Assembly (NCBI GenBank): GCA_017428585.1
Contig: JAFRQN010000072.1
Span: 1-6,837 of the forward strand
Length of the DNA: 6,837 bases
Direction: 5' to 3'
Source: Bacteroidota bacterium
Lineage (GTDB): Bacteria > Bacteroidota > Ignavibacteria > Kapaibacteriales > UBA2268
In this document: piece after piece, positions 1 to 6,759 of the stretch
Numbering within the stretch: the first letter of the stretch is position 1
Layout of the letters: each line of letters begins with the position of its first letter
The notes under the pieces: model-generated
Database searches by the model: none
The model's input: only the letters and a program-made list of their open reading frames with translations
What the model was told of the DNA's origin: nothing
Made by a program: the position numbers and the translations under genes

Positions 1-2
1 AT

Positions 3-8
3 CTCCTT
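3..8 (-). promoter_or_regulatory. Shine-Dalgarno site of an off-window downstream gene
   Basis: Read on the minus strand, the last bases of the window are AAAAGGAGAT, which contains a perfect AAGGAG ribosome binding site. It lies about 24 bases after the gltX stop codon. No start codon follows inside the window, so the gene it serves should start within roughly ten bases beyond the left edge, on the same strand as gltX. The short distance suggests that this gene is co-transcribed with gltX. The motif is seen directly; the gene itself is inferred. Confidence 0.6.
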
Positions 9-31
9 TTCAAATCGTTTTTTTATATCCC

Positions 32-1483
32 TTATTTATAGTTTGCTAAAAAAGAATTTATTCTTTCCATACATTCTTCTTTACCTAAAATTTCCATAGT
101 TTCAAACATACCTGCACCCACTGATTTTCCTGTTATCATTAATCTTAATGGATGAATTACATCTTTTAACTTTAAGCCATTGGCTTCTACATATTTTTTA
201 GTTGCTTCATATAAATCATCATGTTTCCAATTAGCAACAACATTTAATTGTTCAACAAGTGGTTTTATAATTTCAGGAGTATTATCTTTCCAATGCTTTT
301 GCAAGTATTCTTGTTCAAAATTCGCAGGTTTTTCAAACATATAATTGCCAAATACAGGCACCTGTTTTAAGAATGTTATTCTCTCTTTTAATAAATTAAT
401 AACTTTTATTAAATAATCACGATTTACGTTGTTAAAATTGTATTTCTTTAATTCTGGTTCAAGCAGTTCTGCCATATAATCTAAAGGAAGCATTTTCAAA
501 TACTGAGAGTTCATCCATTCTAATTTTTGAATATCGAAAACCGCACCGCTTTTATTTACTTTTTCCAAATTAAAATGTTCTATTAATTCATCCATTGAGA
601 AGATTTCTCTATCAGATGTAGGATTCCATCCAAGCAAAGCAACAAAATTAACAAATGATTCCTTAAAATAGCCTTGCTCCTTAAAATCTTCAACGGCAAC
701 ACTTCCCTGTCTCTTGCTTAATTTTGATTTATCTTTATTTAATAATAAAGGAAGATGTGCAAAAGTTGGACATTCCCAACCAAAAGCATTATAAAGAATA
801 ACATGTTTAGGCGTCGATGGAAGCCATTCTTCTCCTCTAATAACATGAGTTATAGCCATTAAATGGTCATCAACAACATTAGCAAGATGATATGTAGGGA
901 AACCATCAGATTTAAGAAGGATTTGATCATCTATATCACGTCCATTAACAATAACATCTCCACGAATGAGATCTGTAAAACGTATATTTTCAGTTAAAGG
1001 CACTTTAAGTCTTACAACATAAGGTGTTCCATTTTCTACTAAACGCTTTGCTTCATCCTTGCCAAGCGTAAATTCATTACGCATAACAGTTCTGTCATAC
1101 TTAGGAGCTATACCAGCTTTTTGCTGGCGTTCACGCATAGCATTTAATTCTTCGCTTGTATCGAAAGCATAATAAGCAGTACCATTTTCTATAAGCTGCA
1201 ATCCATATTTTTTATACAAATCAAATCTTTCTGATTGTACATAAGGTCCGTATTCTCCACCAATTTCAGGACTTTCATCAAATTCTATACCTGCCCATCT
1301 TAAAGATGTTATTAAATTTTCCTGCGCATTTTCAACAAATCTTGTCCTATCAGTATCTTCTATTCTTAAAATACATTTTCCATTATTATGTTTTGCAAAA
1401 AGGTAATTATATAAAGCTGTTCTTAATCCACCAACATGTAAATAACCAGTAGGTGAAGGAGCAAATCTAACTCGTACTGACAT
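32..1483 (-). CDS. gltX: Glutamyl-tRNA synthetase (GluRS), class I
   Basis: This enzyme charges tRNA(Glu) with glutamate using ATP in the cytoplasm. The 483-residue product has the full class I layout. The catalytic Rossmann fold opens with RVRFAPSPTGYLHVGG, whose HIGH-type signature is LHVG at residues 15-18. RIEDTD follows near 40-45. The KMSKS-type loop is KLSKR at 254-258, and a helical anticodon-binding half continues to the C-terminus, so the length is normal for bacterial GluRS. The Cys residues of the zinc site found in some bacterial enzymes are absent: that region reads YYAFDTS at 104-110. I place the start at the ATG at 1483, which is preceded at 7 bases by AGGAT and leads straight into the conserved N-terminus. 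A TTG 36 bases upstream would add an unconserved extension. It follows the phosphodiesterase gene by 113 bases and may have its own promoter. Whether it also charges tRNA(Gln) cannot be told here. Confidence 0.97.
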   Translation of the reverse strand: MSVRVRFAPSPTGYLHVGGLRTALYNYLFAKHNNGKCILRIEDTDRTRFVENAQENLITSLRWAGIEFDESPEIGGEYGPYVQSERFDLYKKYGLQLIENGTAYYAFDTSEELNAMRERQQKAGIAPKYDRTVMRNEFTLGKDEAKRLVENGTPYVVRLKVPLTENIRFTDLIRGDVIVNGRDIDDQILLKSDGFPTYHLANVVDDHLMAITHVIRGEEWLPSTPKHVILYNAFGWECPTFAHLPLLLNKDKSKLSKRQGSVAVEDFKEQGYFKESFVNFVALLGWNPTSDREIFSMDELIEHFNLEKVNKSGAVFDIQKLEWMNSQYLKMLPLDYMAELLEPELKKYNFNNVNRDYLIKVINLLKERITFLKQVPVFGNYMFEKPANFEQEYLQKHWKDNTPEIIKPLVEQLNVVANWKHDDLYEATKKYVEANGLKLKDVIHPLRLMITGKSVGAGMFETMEILGKEECMERINSFLANYK

Positions 1484-1490
1484 TTTTATT

Positions 1491-1495
1491 ATCCT
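1491..1495 (-). promoter_or_regulatory. Ribosome binding site of gltX
   Basis: The minus strand reads AGGAT followed by seven bases (AATAAAA) and the ATG at 1483. This is a moderate Shine-Dalgarno match at normal spacing. It supports the ATG at 1483 over the in-frame TTG at 1519. Confidence 0.5.
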
Positions 1496-1516
1496 ATTTT
1501 TAAACTCAAAAAAATA

Positions 1517-1524
1517 CAAAAATA
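1517..1524 (-). promoter_or_regulatory. Candidate -7 promoter element for gltX
   Basis: The minus strand carries TATTTTTG, which fits the TAnnTTTG -7 element of Bacteroidota sigma factor promoters. It would give a leader of roughly 25-30 bases before the gltX ATG. I found no clear TTG -33 element about 20 bases upstream, and a chance match in such AT-rich DNA is easy. A separate TATAAT lies further upstream at 1543-1548, also without a convincing -35 box. This is a weak prediction. Confidence 0.22.
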
Positions 1525-1548
1525 CAAAAAAACTATCTTTTTTATTAT

Positions 1549-1564
1549 ATAATTTCTAAATTAT
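1549..1564 (-). terminator. AT-only palindrome followed by T-rich tract, possible weak terminator
   Basis: The 113-base spacer after the phosphodiesterase stop contains a perfect 7-base inverted repeat, ATAATTT and AAATTAT, separated by two bases. On the minus strand, T-rich runs follow about 18 bases later (1507-1534). The stem has no G or C pairs and the T run is not immediately adjacent, so it is a poor intrinsic terminator by the usual criteria. It is still the only hairpin-like element I see between the four-gene cluster and gltX. Confidence 0.2.
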
Positions 1565-1596
1565 CATATATAATCACTAAAATTATAATCTACAAT

Positions 1597-2352
1597 TTAT
1601 TTCAAAAAACACTTTATTTCATTAGGAACATCAGTTCCTATGAATTTAACATTATTATTTAACGCCTTATCTAATAGAGTCTTATCATTTACACCATAAA
1701 CTCCAATAAACATATTGTTGTTTTTAGCATCAATTACAAATTCATTGGATAACTCTTCAATATCACAAATAAAAGCATCACAATTAGTTTTATATTTATA
1801 TTCGCTTGGCAGTATATTGCTATTAGGAATATATATGGCTGCAGTTAATAGAGAAGAGTTATATTTTTTTATCAAGCTAATAGTTTTTATATCAAAAGAT
1901 GTTATTGTTAATTGGTTTTGTAAATTATTATTAATAATAAAATCACATAATTCTGGTAAAATTTTGACAGAATTTTCATTAAAAAAATTTTTTATTTCAA
2001 CAATAAAATAAATTTTACCTTTAAAGATATTTAAGACATCTTTTAATAAAGGAATCGCCGTATATGCCTGCTGTCCATTTTCTAAATTATAATATATTTT
2101 ATAATTTTTAATATCATCATAATTTAAGTCAAGCAACTTAACAGAATTATTATTAATTACTAAATCATCATTATGGAATACAACTATTTTATTATCCTTT
2201 GTAAACTGCACATCCAGCTCAATCATATCTACCCCTGCTTCAACTGCCTTTTCAAACGCAATTATAGTATTTTCAGGAGTATTTAATAAATTGCCTCTAT
2301 GAGCAGCTATTAAAATATCTTTTGAATTAACAATATCGTAAAAACCATTCAT
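1597..2352 (-). CDS. Glycerophosphodiester phosphodiesterase (GDPD family), cytoplasmic
   Basis: Enzymes of this family hydrolyse glycerophosphodiesters from phospholipid breakdown to sn-glycerol 3-phosphate and the free alcohol. The 251-residue product is a single TIM-barrel GDPD domain with the expected markers: AAHRGN with H18 and R19, NTPENT with E27, ELDV with E45 and D47, H60 within VFHND, and VEIK with E119. H18 and H60 are the expected acid/base pair, and E45, D47 and E119 are the expected divalent metal ligands. The C-terminal GTDVPN matches the family's TDxP end. There is no signal peptide or membrane segment, so it resembles cytosolic UgpQ-type enzymes rather than periplasmic GlpQ. 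Two deviations are visible: the usual HD is HN, and the usual Trp before the VND motif is Tyr (VYGVND). The ATG at 2352 is the only sensible start; GG abuts it, too close to act as a ribosome binding site. It lies 27 bases after the methyltransferase stop. The substrate headgroup is unknown. Confidence 0.92.
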   Translation of the reverse strand: MNGFYDIVNSKDILIAAHRGNLLNTPENTIIAFEKAVEAGVDMIELDVQFTKDNKIVVFHNDDLVINNNSVKLLDLNYDDIKNYKIYYNLENGQQAYTAIPLLKDVLNIFKGKIYFIVEIKNFFNENSVKILPELCDFIINNNLQNQLTITSFDIKTISLIKKYNSSLLTAAIYIPNSNILPSEYKYKTNCDAFICDIEELSNEFVIDAKNNNMFIGVYGVNDKTLLDKALNNNVKFIGTDVPNEIKCFLK

Positions 2353-2379
2353 CCTTTGAAATATATTATATTTTTAACA

Positions 2380-3042
2380 TTATTTCTTAATACTTAACAA
2401 CATTCCATCTCCTATCGGCACTATGGTAGTAAAATAATCACTACGTGCAAGCAAATGTTGATGAAATCCAATCATAGAACGGACTTCATTAGGATTTTTT
2501 TCTGGAGCTGAATCAAGCAAAAAACCAAAAGCAAAAGCATTATCAGCAACAACCAATCCACCAGGACGAATATGAGGAGTTAAGGCGTTTAAATACTTAA
2601 AATATGCAGACTTATCAGCATCTAAAAAAACAAAATCTAATGGTTCTGAAGGTACATAATTTTTAACAAAACTATGAGCATTACAAACTTCAATTTTTAT
2701 TTTATTCTCAAATCCCGCTGCAATAATATTTTTTAAAGCATAATCTGCATGCTTTTGTTCTTTTTCTATTGTTAAAATTTTAGCATCATCACCTACTGCC
2801 CGTGCCATCACAATAGAAGAATATCCTGCCAAAGTACCTATCTCTAAAATATTTTTAGCATTGATAGCTTTTAATAAAAATTGTAAAAAATTTGCTTGAT
2901 ATCCAGTTATATTAATTTGAGGAATACCAGCATTAACCCAGCAGTCATTGGCGATATGCTTTAATAGTTCATCTTCTGCATTAAAATTTTCATATACATA
3001 ATTTTGCAATTCAGCCGTAAATTCAGTTTGTCTATCTCTCAT
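2380..3042 (-). CDS. Class I SAM-dependent O-methyltransferase (caffeoyl-CoA OMT-like, Methyltransf_3)
   Basis: This is a 220-residue metal-dependent O-methyltransferase, the normal length for the bacterial branch of the caffeoyl-CoA/catechol OMT family. An N-terminal helical region (1-60) precedes the Rossmann core. The SAM-binding motif I is LEIGTLAGYSS at 66-76, the acidic residue closing the second strand is E93 in TIEKE, and the metal site is built from D141 in FLDADK and D167-N168 in VADN. The C-terminus, IGDGMLLSIKK, is the standard family ending. No signal peptide is present, so it acts in the cytoplasm. The family methylates hydroxyls on catechol-like small molecules, and some members act on tRNA; the substrate here cannot be read from sequence. 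The ATG at 3042 gives the expected N-terminus, although no Shine-Dalgarno is visible in the 29-base gap from the flavin reductase gene. Confidence 0.92.
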   Translation of the reverse strand: MRDRQTEFTAELQNYVYENFNAEDELLKHIANDCWVNAGIPQINITGYQANFLQFLLKAINAKNILEIGTLAGYSSIVMARAVGDDAKILTIEKEQKHADYALKNIIAAGFENKIKIEVCNAHSFVKNYVPSEPLDFVFLDADKSAYFKYLNALTPHIRPGGLVVADNAFAFGFLLDSAPEKNPNEVRSMIGFHQHLLARSDYFTTIVPIGDGMLLSIKK

Positions 3043-3071
3043 ATATAATATGTACCATATAGCAATTAATA

Positions 3072-3590
3072 TTACATAGATTTTAAAACACTAACAATTT
3101 CACCAATAAAAATTTTATGAAAATCTTTTTTTGGATAACAAACATTTACTATTTCTTTATTAGTAAAATTATTTTCCTTTAATTCATCAACATATAAAAC
3201 ATTACAATTTAATATTAAATCAGCTTCATTTATACATGCATATTCTTTATCATTTTTTAATGTCAATTTGGATTCTACGAATTTATTTATATCTCTGCCA
3301 GAAGTACTTCCACATATATTCAAAGCATCTCTGTGAGAATTATCATTAAAGAAATTCAAAGAAAATCGACCTGTTTTATTAACAAAATCTAATGTATATC
3401 TTTGAGGACGGATATAACAAACTGCAATCGGTTTATTCCAAAGAATACCTATTCCACCCCAACTAACTGTCATCATATTAGATTCAGTTTCCACATTTGG
3501 ATTTCCTGCACATAATAAAGCCCAGTCTTTATCAAAGGCTATAAAAAAATTATTATTTATTTCAAAAGGAGAAATTTCTTTAAAATCCAT
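3072..3590 (-). CDS. Flavin reductase-like / flavoredoxin-type FMN-binding protein
   Basis: The 172-residue product matches the flavin reductase-like split-barrel family, whose members bind FMN and either reduce free flavin with NAD(P)H or shuttle electrons. Visible family features are the barrel segment NMMTVSWGGIGILWNKP at 39-54, the following strand AVCYIRPQRYT at 56-66, and GRFSLNFF at 74-81. ALNICGSTSGRDINKF at 89-104 is also typical, and so is the closing strand FIGEIVSVL near 161-169. This size corresponds to a stand-alone domain with no fused dehydrogenase or rubredoxin. It is cytoplasmic, having no leader. The start at 3590 has no obvious Shine-Dalgarno, only a 17-base gap after the upstream stop, consistent with translation within a polycistronic message. 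Physiological partner and substrate are unknown; flavoredoxin, flavin reductase or another FMN oxidoreductase role are all possible. Confidence 0.88.
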   Translation of the reverse strand: MDFKEISPFEINNNFFIAFDKDWALLCAGNPNVETESNMMTVSWGGIGILWNKPIAVCYIRPQRYTLDFVNKTGRFSLNFFNDNSHRDALNICGSTSGRDINKFVESKLTLKNDKEYACINEADLILNCNVLYVDELKENNFTNKEIVNVCYPKKDFHKIFIGEIVSVLKSM

Positions 3591-3607
3591 AATACTACAA
3601 GATTAAA

Positions 3608-6600
3608 CTATTCTTTTATATATATAATTTTATTACTAATATAATTATTTTCTTTGCTTTTTAACACAACAAAATAAACACCATTGACATAATTAATTAA
3701 ATCAAATGAGAATATTTTTTCTTCCTTTATATCCTCATATTTTATCCAATTCACATTATCAATCAAATGACCTGAAATATCATACAGTTCAATATTGAAA
3801 TTATTTTTACTTACTGCTGTTATACTACAATTCAATATATTTTTATCAACAGAAGTATTCATTGTAAGCGTATTATCTCTAAACAACAGAGCCTGTTCCA
3901 TACATGCTTTAAATGTAATTTTTGCTTTAGATGATGTGATAATATAACATGTTCCTTCTATGTATTCCGGCTCGGCACGCTGAAGAACTAATTCCGTATA
4001 ATTTATATTATTCAATATTGAGGAATCCATTTGAGTTATACATCTTGGATGTATAAGAGCCTCTATATACACAGTATCTTTTTCCTTTAAGTCGGCGGTA
4101 AAGAACAGCAGCGAATCATCTACATTCCAATCTATAACGTTTTCTACATTCTTTATACTAAGTATACTATTATCACAATAAAATTCATAATGGAAAACAT
4201 TGTTTGAATTGTTATCTTTTTCACCAGTTAATTTATAATCAATATAAATAGGAATTTTTATATACTCACCGGCATTGACCTCAATATCAGTAGATGCAAT
4301 AGAAATTTCTTCTGAAATAAAATAAATATTAACAGGAATTTTTATTTCTGTTGAACAAGGCTTAGAAAGTTTTAATATAATAGTATCTTGAATAACATAT
4401 TCTAAGTTATCATTCTTAATATAAATATCCAACTTTGTAGAATCTGTTACATCATTTGAATATAAAAGTCCTTCAAAAGGAGTTCCATTTTTAAAATACC
4501 ATTCATCAATATGTATCAATTCATCACCCTGATTTAGCAAGGTTATTGTTTTTGTTGAACTTGTTTGCTGCAAACAGAATTTTTCATTTATAATTGTATC
4601 TGAAAGTTTGTAATTTAATTCCTTTGCAGCTACATAAACAGTATCATAAACAGTACAGCCATTAATATTGATTACTTTTACCCAGTATTGACCGCTTGTC
4701 GAAATTTCAATACTTGAAGTTGTTTCTCCAGTACTCCATAAGTATTCACTATATTCTTCATTTTCTTCTACATAAATAATAGACTGCATTCCTTCACAGA
4801 TATTATCAGGCGCTATTATTTTTACAGCATTATTGTCATAAAGTTTGACTTCTACCTCTAAATCACCATAACAACCATTTTGATCTATAACCTCAACAGA
4901 ATAAATACCTGGCTCTCTAACCACGATTGATGCAGTAGTATCACCAGTGATCCATTTACAATAACTAAATACACCTTTTAGAGTTAATACTAAAGAATCA
5001 TTTTCACAAATATATTTTCCCCCTGTAATTCTTACATTTTCTAAAGCTTTTAGATATACATTAACAGTATCATAACTTTTACATCCTGATTTATTAGTAA
5101 TTGTTACAACATAAGTCATATCTGTTAAAGGAGTACATGTTGGGGTTTTAACAAACGGATCTTCTAAATAATCGTGAGGATACCAACTATAATCATATTC
5201 ATCACTATTTTCATCATTTCCAATAACAATAGGCGAATTTTTACAAATAAATATATCTTGTGTTTTTTGAACAACAGGAAGATCATTAACAGTTACAGTA
5301 ATAGTATCAAAATCAAAACAATCTAATTCTACATTTGTAATTTTTAGAATATATTGTGTTGTTTTTAGCGGTTTACAAATAGGATTTAAAATATAAGGAT
5401 TATCCAAATACTTTGAAGGCGTCCATTCAAACTGCAAATTAGTAGTATCCACCACATCGCCAAGAGTAACACTTTCACCATAACAAATATCTTTGTCTTC
5501 TCCTGCATAACCAGAAAATTCACAAGGAGGCACATTATAATCCATCATAATAGGCAGTCCCAGCCTACATTGTCCACCTTCTAAATAAATAGCATGTTTA
5601 ACAAAATTACATTCTAATTTATCCTTATTAGGATAATTAATTACAGCTAAATATTCACTTGTATCACAGGTTACATAAATTTTGTTATTAGGACCGCGTC
5701 TTATCGAACCAAAGGAGCCATCGCCTAAAGCAGAATCTGCAATTACTGTTCTTGAAGCACGTATTTCATCAATAGAGTTCAAAGTTAAATCATATTGCAA
5801 AATACTTTTTCGATAGCAAGAACCATAAAATTTAGTACCATCTTCTGAAAAAGCAGCACTATAAGGTATAAAGAATTTTGTTGAATCAATAGATTGTTCA
5901 GATTCAGAGTAATTATAAGAAGGAAGAGTTATAGCATTTTTAATATCTATTTTACCTGTCGAGTTATCAAAATCATAAATTTCAAAAGAATAATTATAAC
6001 GCGAACAATTAATTAATTTATGATGCTTAATATCATACTCTAAATTAAAAACTGTGTTTTCTAAACTTACTGCATCAGCTCCATTATTCAACTTTGTAAT
6101 AATAGGTTTATTTATTCCATTTCTATTCACTAAATATGTATAAAAACTATTATCAAGACGACAATAAGTTACCAACCAAATATCAGATTGATTAGCATGA
6201 TTTATGGCTATCAGTTTTTCTACAGCTCCATTAAGCAATTGAATATTTCTTTGATCCCGCAATATTGCACCGCCATCTTCTGCTAATACATCTATAATAG
6301 AATACCGCAGTCCATTTGTATCCGCATTTAAACCAAGACTACGTTCAAAAGCATCAATAGTAAACACATAATAATATCTATTAGAACGTGGTTTAGGAAC
6401 TATAATTACAGAACGTGAAGATGAATAATCACCTTTTAAACCACCTCCATACGAAATATAATTATGCTTTTTATTCCAAACACAAACACCATCAGAATAA
6501 AACAACAAATTTCCATGTCTATCAGATATAGTCGCTACACCTTCCATTTGTTCCATCTTTGAACCTGGTAAAAAGATAGGCTCATTATCATCTGTTAGAA

Positions 6601-6727
6601 ATGTAATTCCTGCATGATTCCCAAAATACCAGTTAAAAGTTTCTTTTTGTGCATAACAATTACTGGAAATAAATAACAAAAAAACAACATACAAAAATCC
6701 AAATACACAGAAATTATTATTACTCAT
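3608..6727 (-). CDS. Secreted multidomain surface protein with propeller-like N-terminus, Ig/PKD-like repeats and T9SS sorting tail
   Basis: This 1039-residue protein is predicted to be exported and displayed or released by the type IX system. Residues 1-26 are a signal peptide ending CYA before Q27. Residues about 31-396 resemble the N-terminal module common in FCB secreted proteins, with NWYFGNHAGI, EGVATISDRHGNLLFYSDG, VCVWNKKH and YYYVFTID; a beta-propeller fold is likely. Four Ig/PKD-like repeats occupy about 402-701. A beta-sandwich resembling choice-of-anchor-D domains follows at about 703-800, and a segment resembling cohesin-type domains at about 806-938. The C-terminal tail (about 953-1039) reads ELYDISGHLID, then LINYVNGVYFVVLK and KIIYIKE, as in type A sorting domains, but lacks the usual PNP box. 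The ATG at 6727 is chosen because GGAG sits six bases upstream; the in-frame TTG at 6739 overlaps that site. The stop is TAG while the other four genes use TAA. No enzymatic motif is seen; adhesion or a cell-surface structural role is a guess. Confidence 0.87.
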   Translation of the reverse strand: MSNNNFCVFGFLYVVFLLFISSNCYAQKETFNWYFGNHAGITFLTDDNEPIFLPGSKMEQMEGVATISDRHGNLLFYSDGVCVWNKKHNYISYGGGLKGDYSSSRSVIIVPKPRSNRYYYVFTIDAFERSLGLNADTNGLRYSIIDVLAEDGGAILRDQRNIQLLNGAVEKLIAINHANQSDIWLVTYCRLDNSFYTYLVNRNGINKPIITKLNNGADAVSLENTVFNLEYDIKHHKLINCSRYNYSFEIYDFDNSTGKIDIKNAITLPSYNYSESEQSIDSTKFFIPYSAAFSEDGTKFYGSCYRKSILQYDLTLNSIDEIRASRTVIADSALGDGSFGSIRRGPNNKIYVTCDTSEYLAVINYPNKDKLECNFVKHAIYLEGGQCRLGLPIMMDYNVPPCEFSGYAGEDKDICYGESVTLGDVVDTTNLQFEWTPSKYLDNPYILNPICKPLKTTQYILKITNVELDCFDFDTITVTVNDLPVVQKTQDIFICKNSPIVIGNDENSDEYDYSWYPHDYLEDPFVKTPTCTPLTDMTYVVTITNKSGCKSYDTVNVYLKALENVRITGGKYICENDSLVLTLKGVFSYCKWITGDTTASIVVREPGIYSVEVIDQNGCYGDLEVEVKLYDNNAVKIIAPDNICEGMQSIIYVEENEEYSEYLWSTGETTSSIEISTSGQYWVKVININGCTVYDTVYVAAKELNYKLSDTIINEKFCLQQTSSTKTITLLNQGDELIHIDEWYFKNGTPFEGLLYSNDVTDSTKLDIYIKNDNLEYVIQDTIILKLSKPCSTEIKIPVNIYFISEEISIASTDIEVNAGEYIKIPIYIDYKLTGEKDNNSNNVFHYEFYCDNSILSIKNVENVIDWNVDDSLLFFTADLKEKDTVYIEALIHPRCITQMDSSILNNINYTELVLQRAEPEYIEGTCYIITSSKAKITFKACMEQALLFRDNTLTMNTSVDKNILNCSITAVSKNNFNIELYDISGHLIDNVNWIKYEDIKEEKIFSFDLINYVNGVYFVVLKSKENNYISNKIIYIKE
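4625..5524 (-). repeat. Four tandem Ig/PKD-like protein repeats within the surface protein
   Basis: Four consecutive units of about 68-80 residues are visible at 5285-5524, 5048-5284, 4838-5041 and 4625-4828. Each opens with a Cys motif (ICYGES, ICKNSP, ICENDS, ICEGMQ) and closes with a second Cys ahead of the last strand (LDCFDFDT, SGCKSYDT, NGCYGDLE, NGCTVYDT). Units 1 and 2 share WTPSKYLDNP versus WYPHDYLEDP and an extra middle Cys. Units 3 and 4 share ITGDTTASI versus STGETTSSI and a GxYxVxV strand. They look like two duplicated pairs, diverged at DNA level. Confidence 0.75.
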
Positions 6728-6733
6728 GCAATA

Positions 6734-6737
6734 CTCC
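6734..6737 (-). promoter_or_regulatory. Ribosome binding site deciding the surface-protein start
   Basis: The minus strand reads TTTGGAGTATTGC directly before the ATG at 6727. GGAG is separated from the ATG by six bases, a good Shine-Dalgarno arrangement. The alternative upstream TTG codon (6737-6739) overlaps this GGAG, which argues that translation begins at the ATG. Confidence 0.6.
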
Positions 6738-6759
6738 AAATCAAAAAATAAAAGTATAT

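Noticed and set aside
1484..1519. TTG start extending GluRS by 12 residues
   Set aside because: The extension precedes the conserved N-terminus of GluRS and would encode an unconserved leader. The ATG at 1483 has its own upstream AGGAT.
1715..2011. 98-residue open reading frame on the plus strand
   Set aside because: It lies entirely antisense within the GDPD gene, whose protein has clear family motifs. Its own translation has no recognisable domain and its composition is that of a shadow frame.
3591..3607. Promoter or terminator between the surface gene and the flavin reductase gene
   Set aside because: The gap is only 17 bases, with no hairpin, T run or promoter motif.
4625..5524. Possible CRISPR or DNA-level tandem repeat
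   Set aside because: The repetition is at protein level only. Units are about 200-240 bases, diverged in DNA, and lie inside one open frame.
6650..6680. Possible lipoprotein signal (Cys in ISSNC)
   Set aside because: Asn directly before the Cys does not fit a lipobox, and CYA-Q gives a good signal peptidase I site four residues later.
6728..6739. TTG start extending the surface protein by 4 residues
   Set aside because: The TTG overlaps the GGAG ribosome binding site that is correctly spaced for the ATG at 6727.
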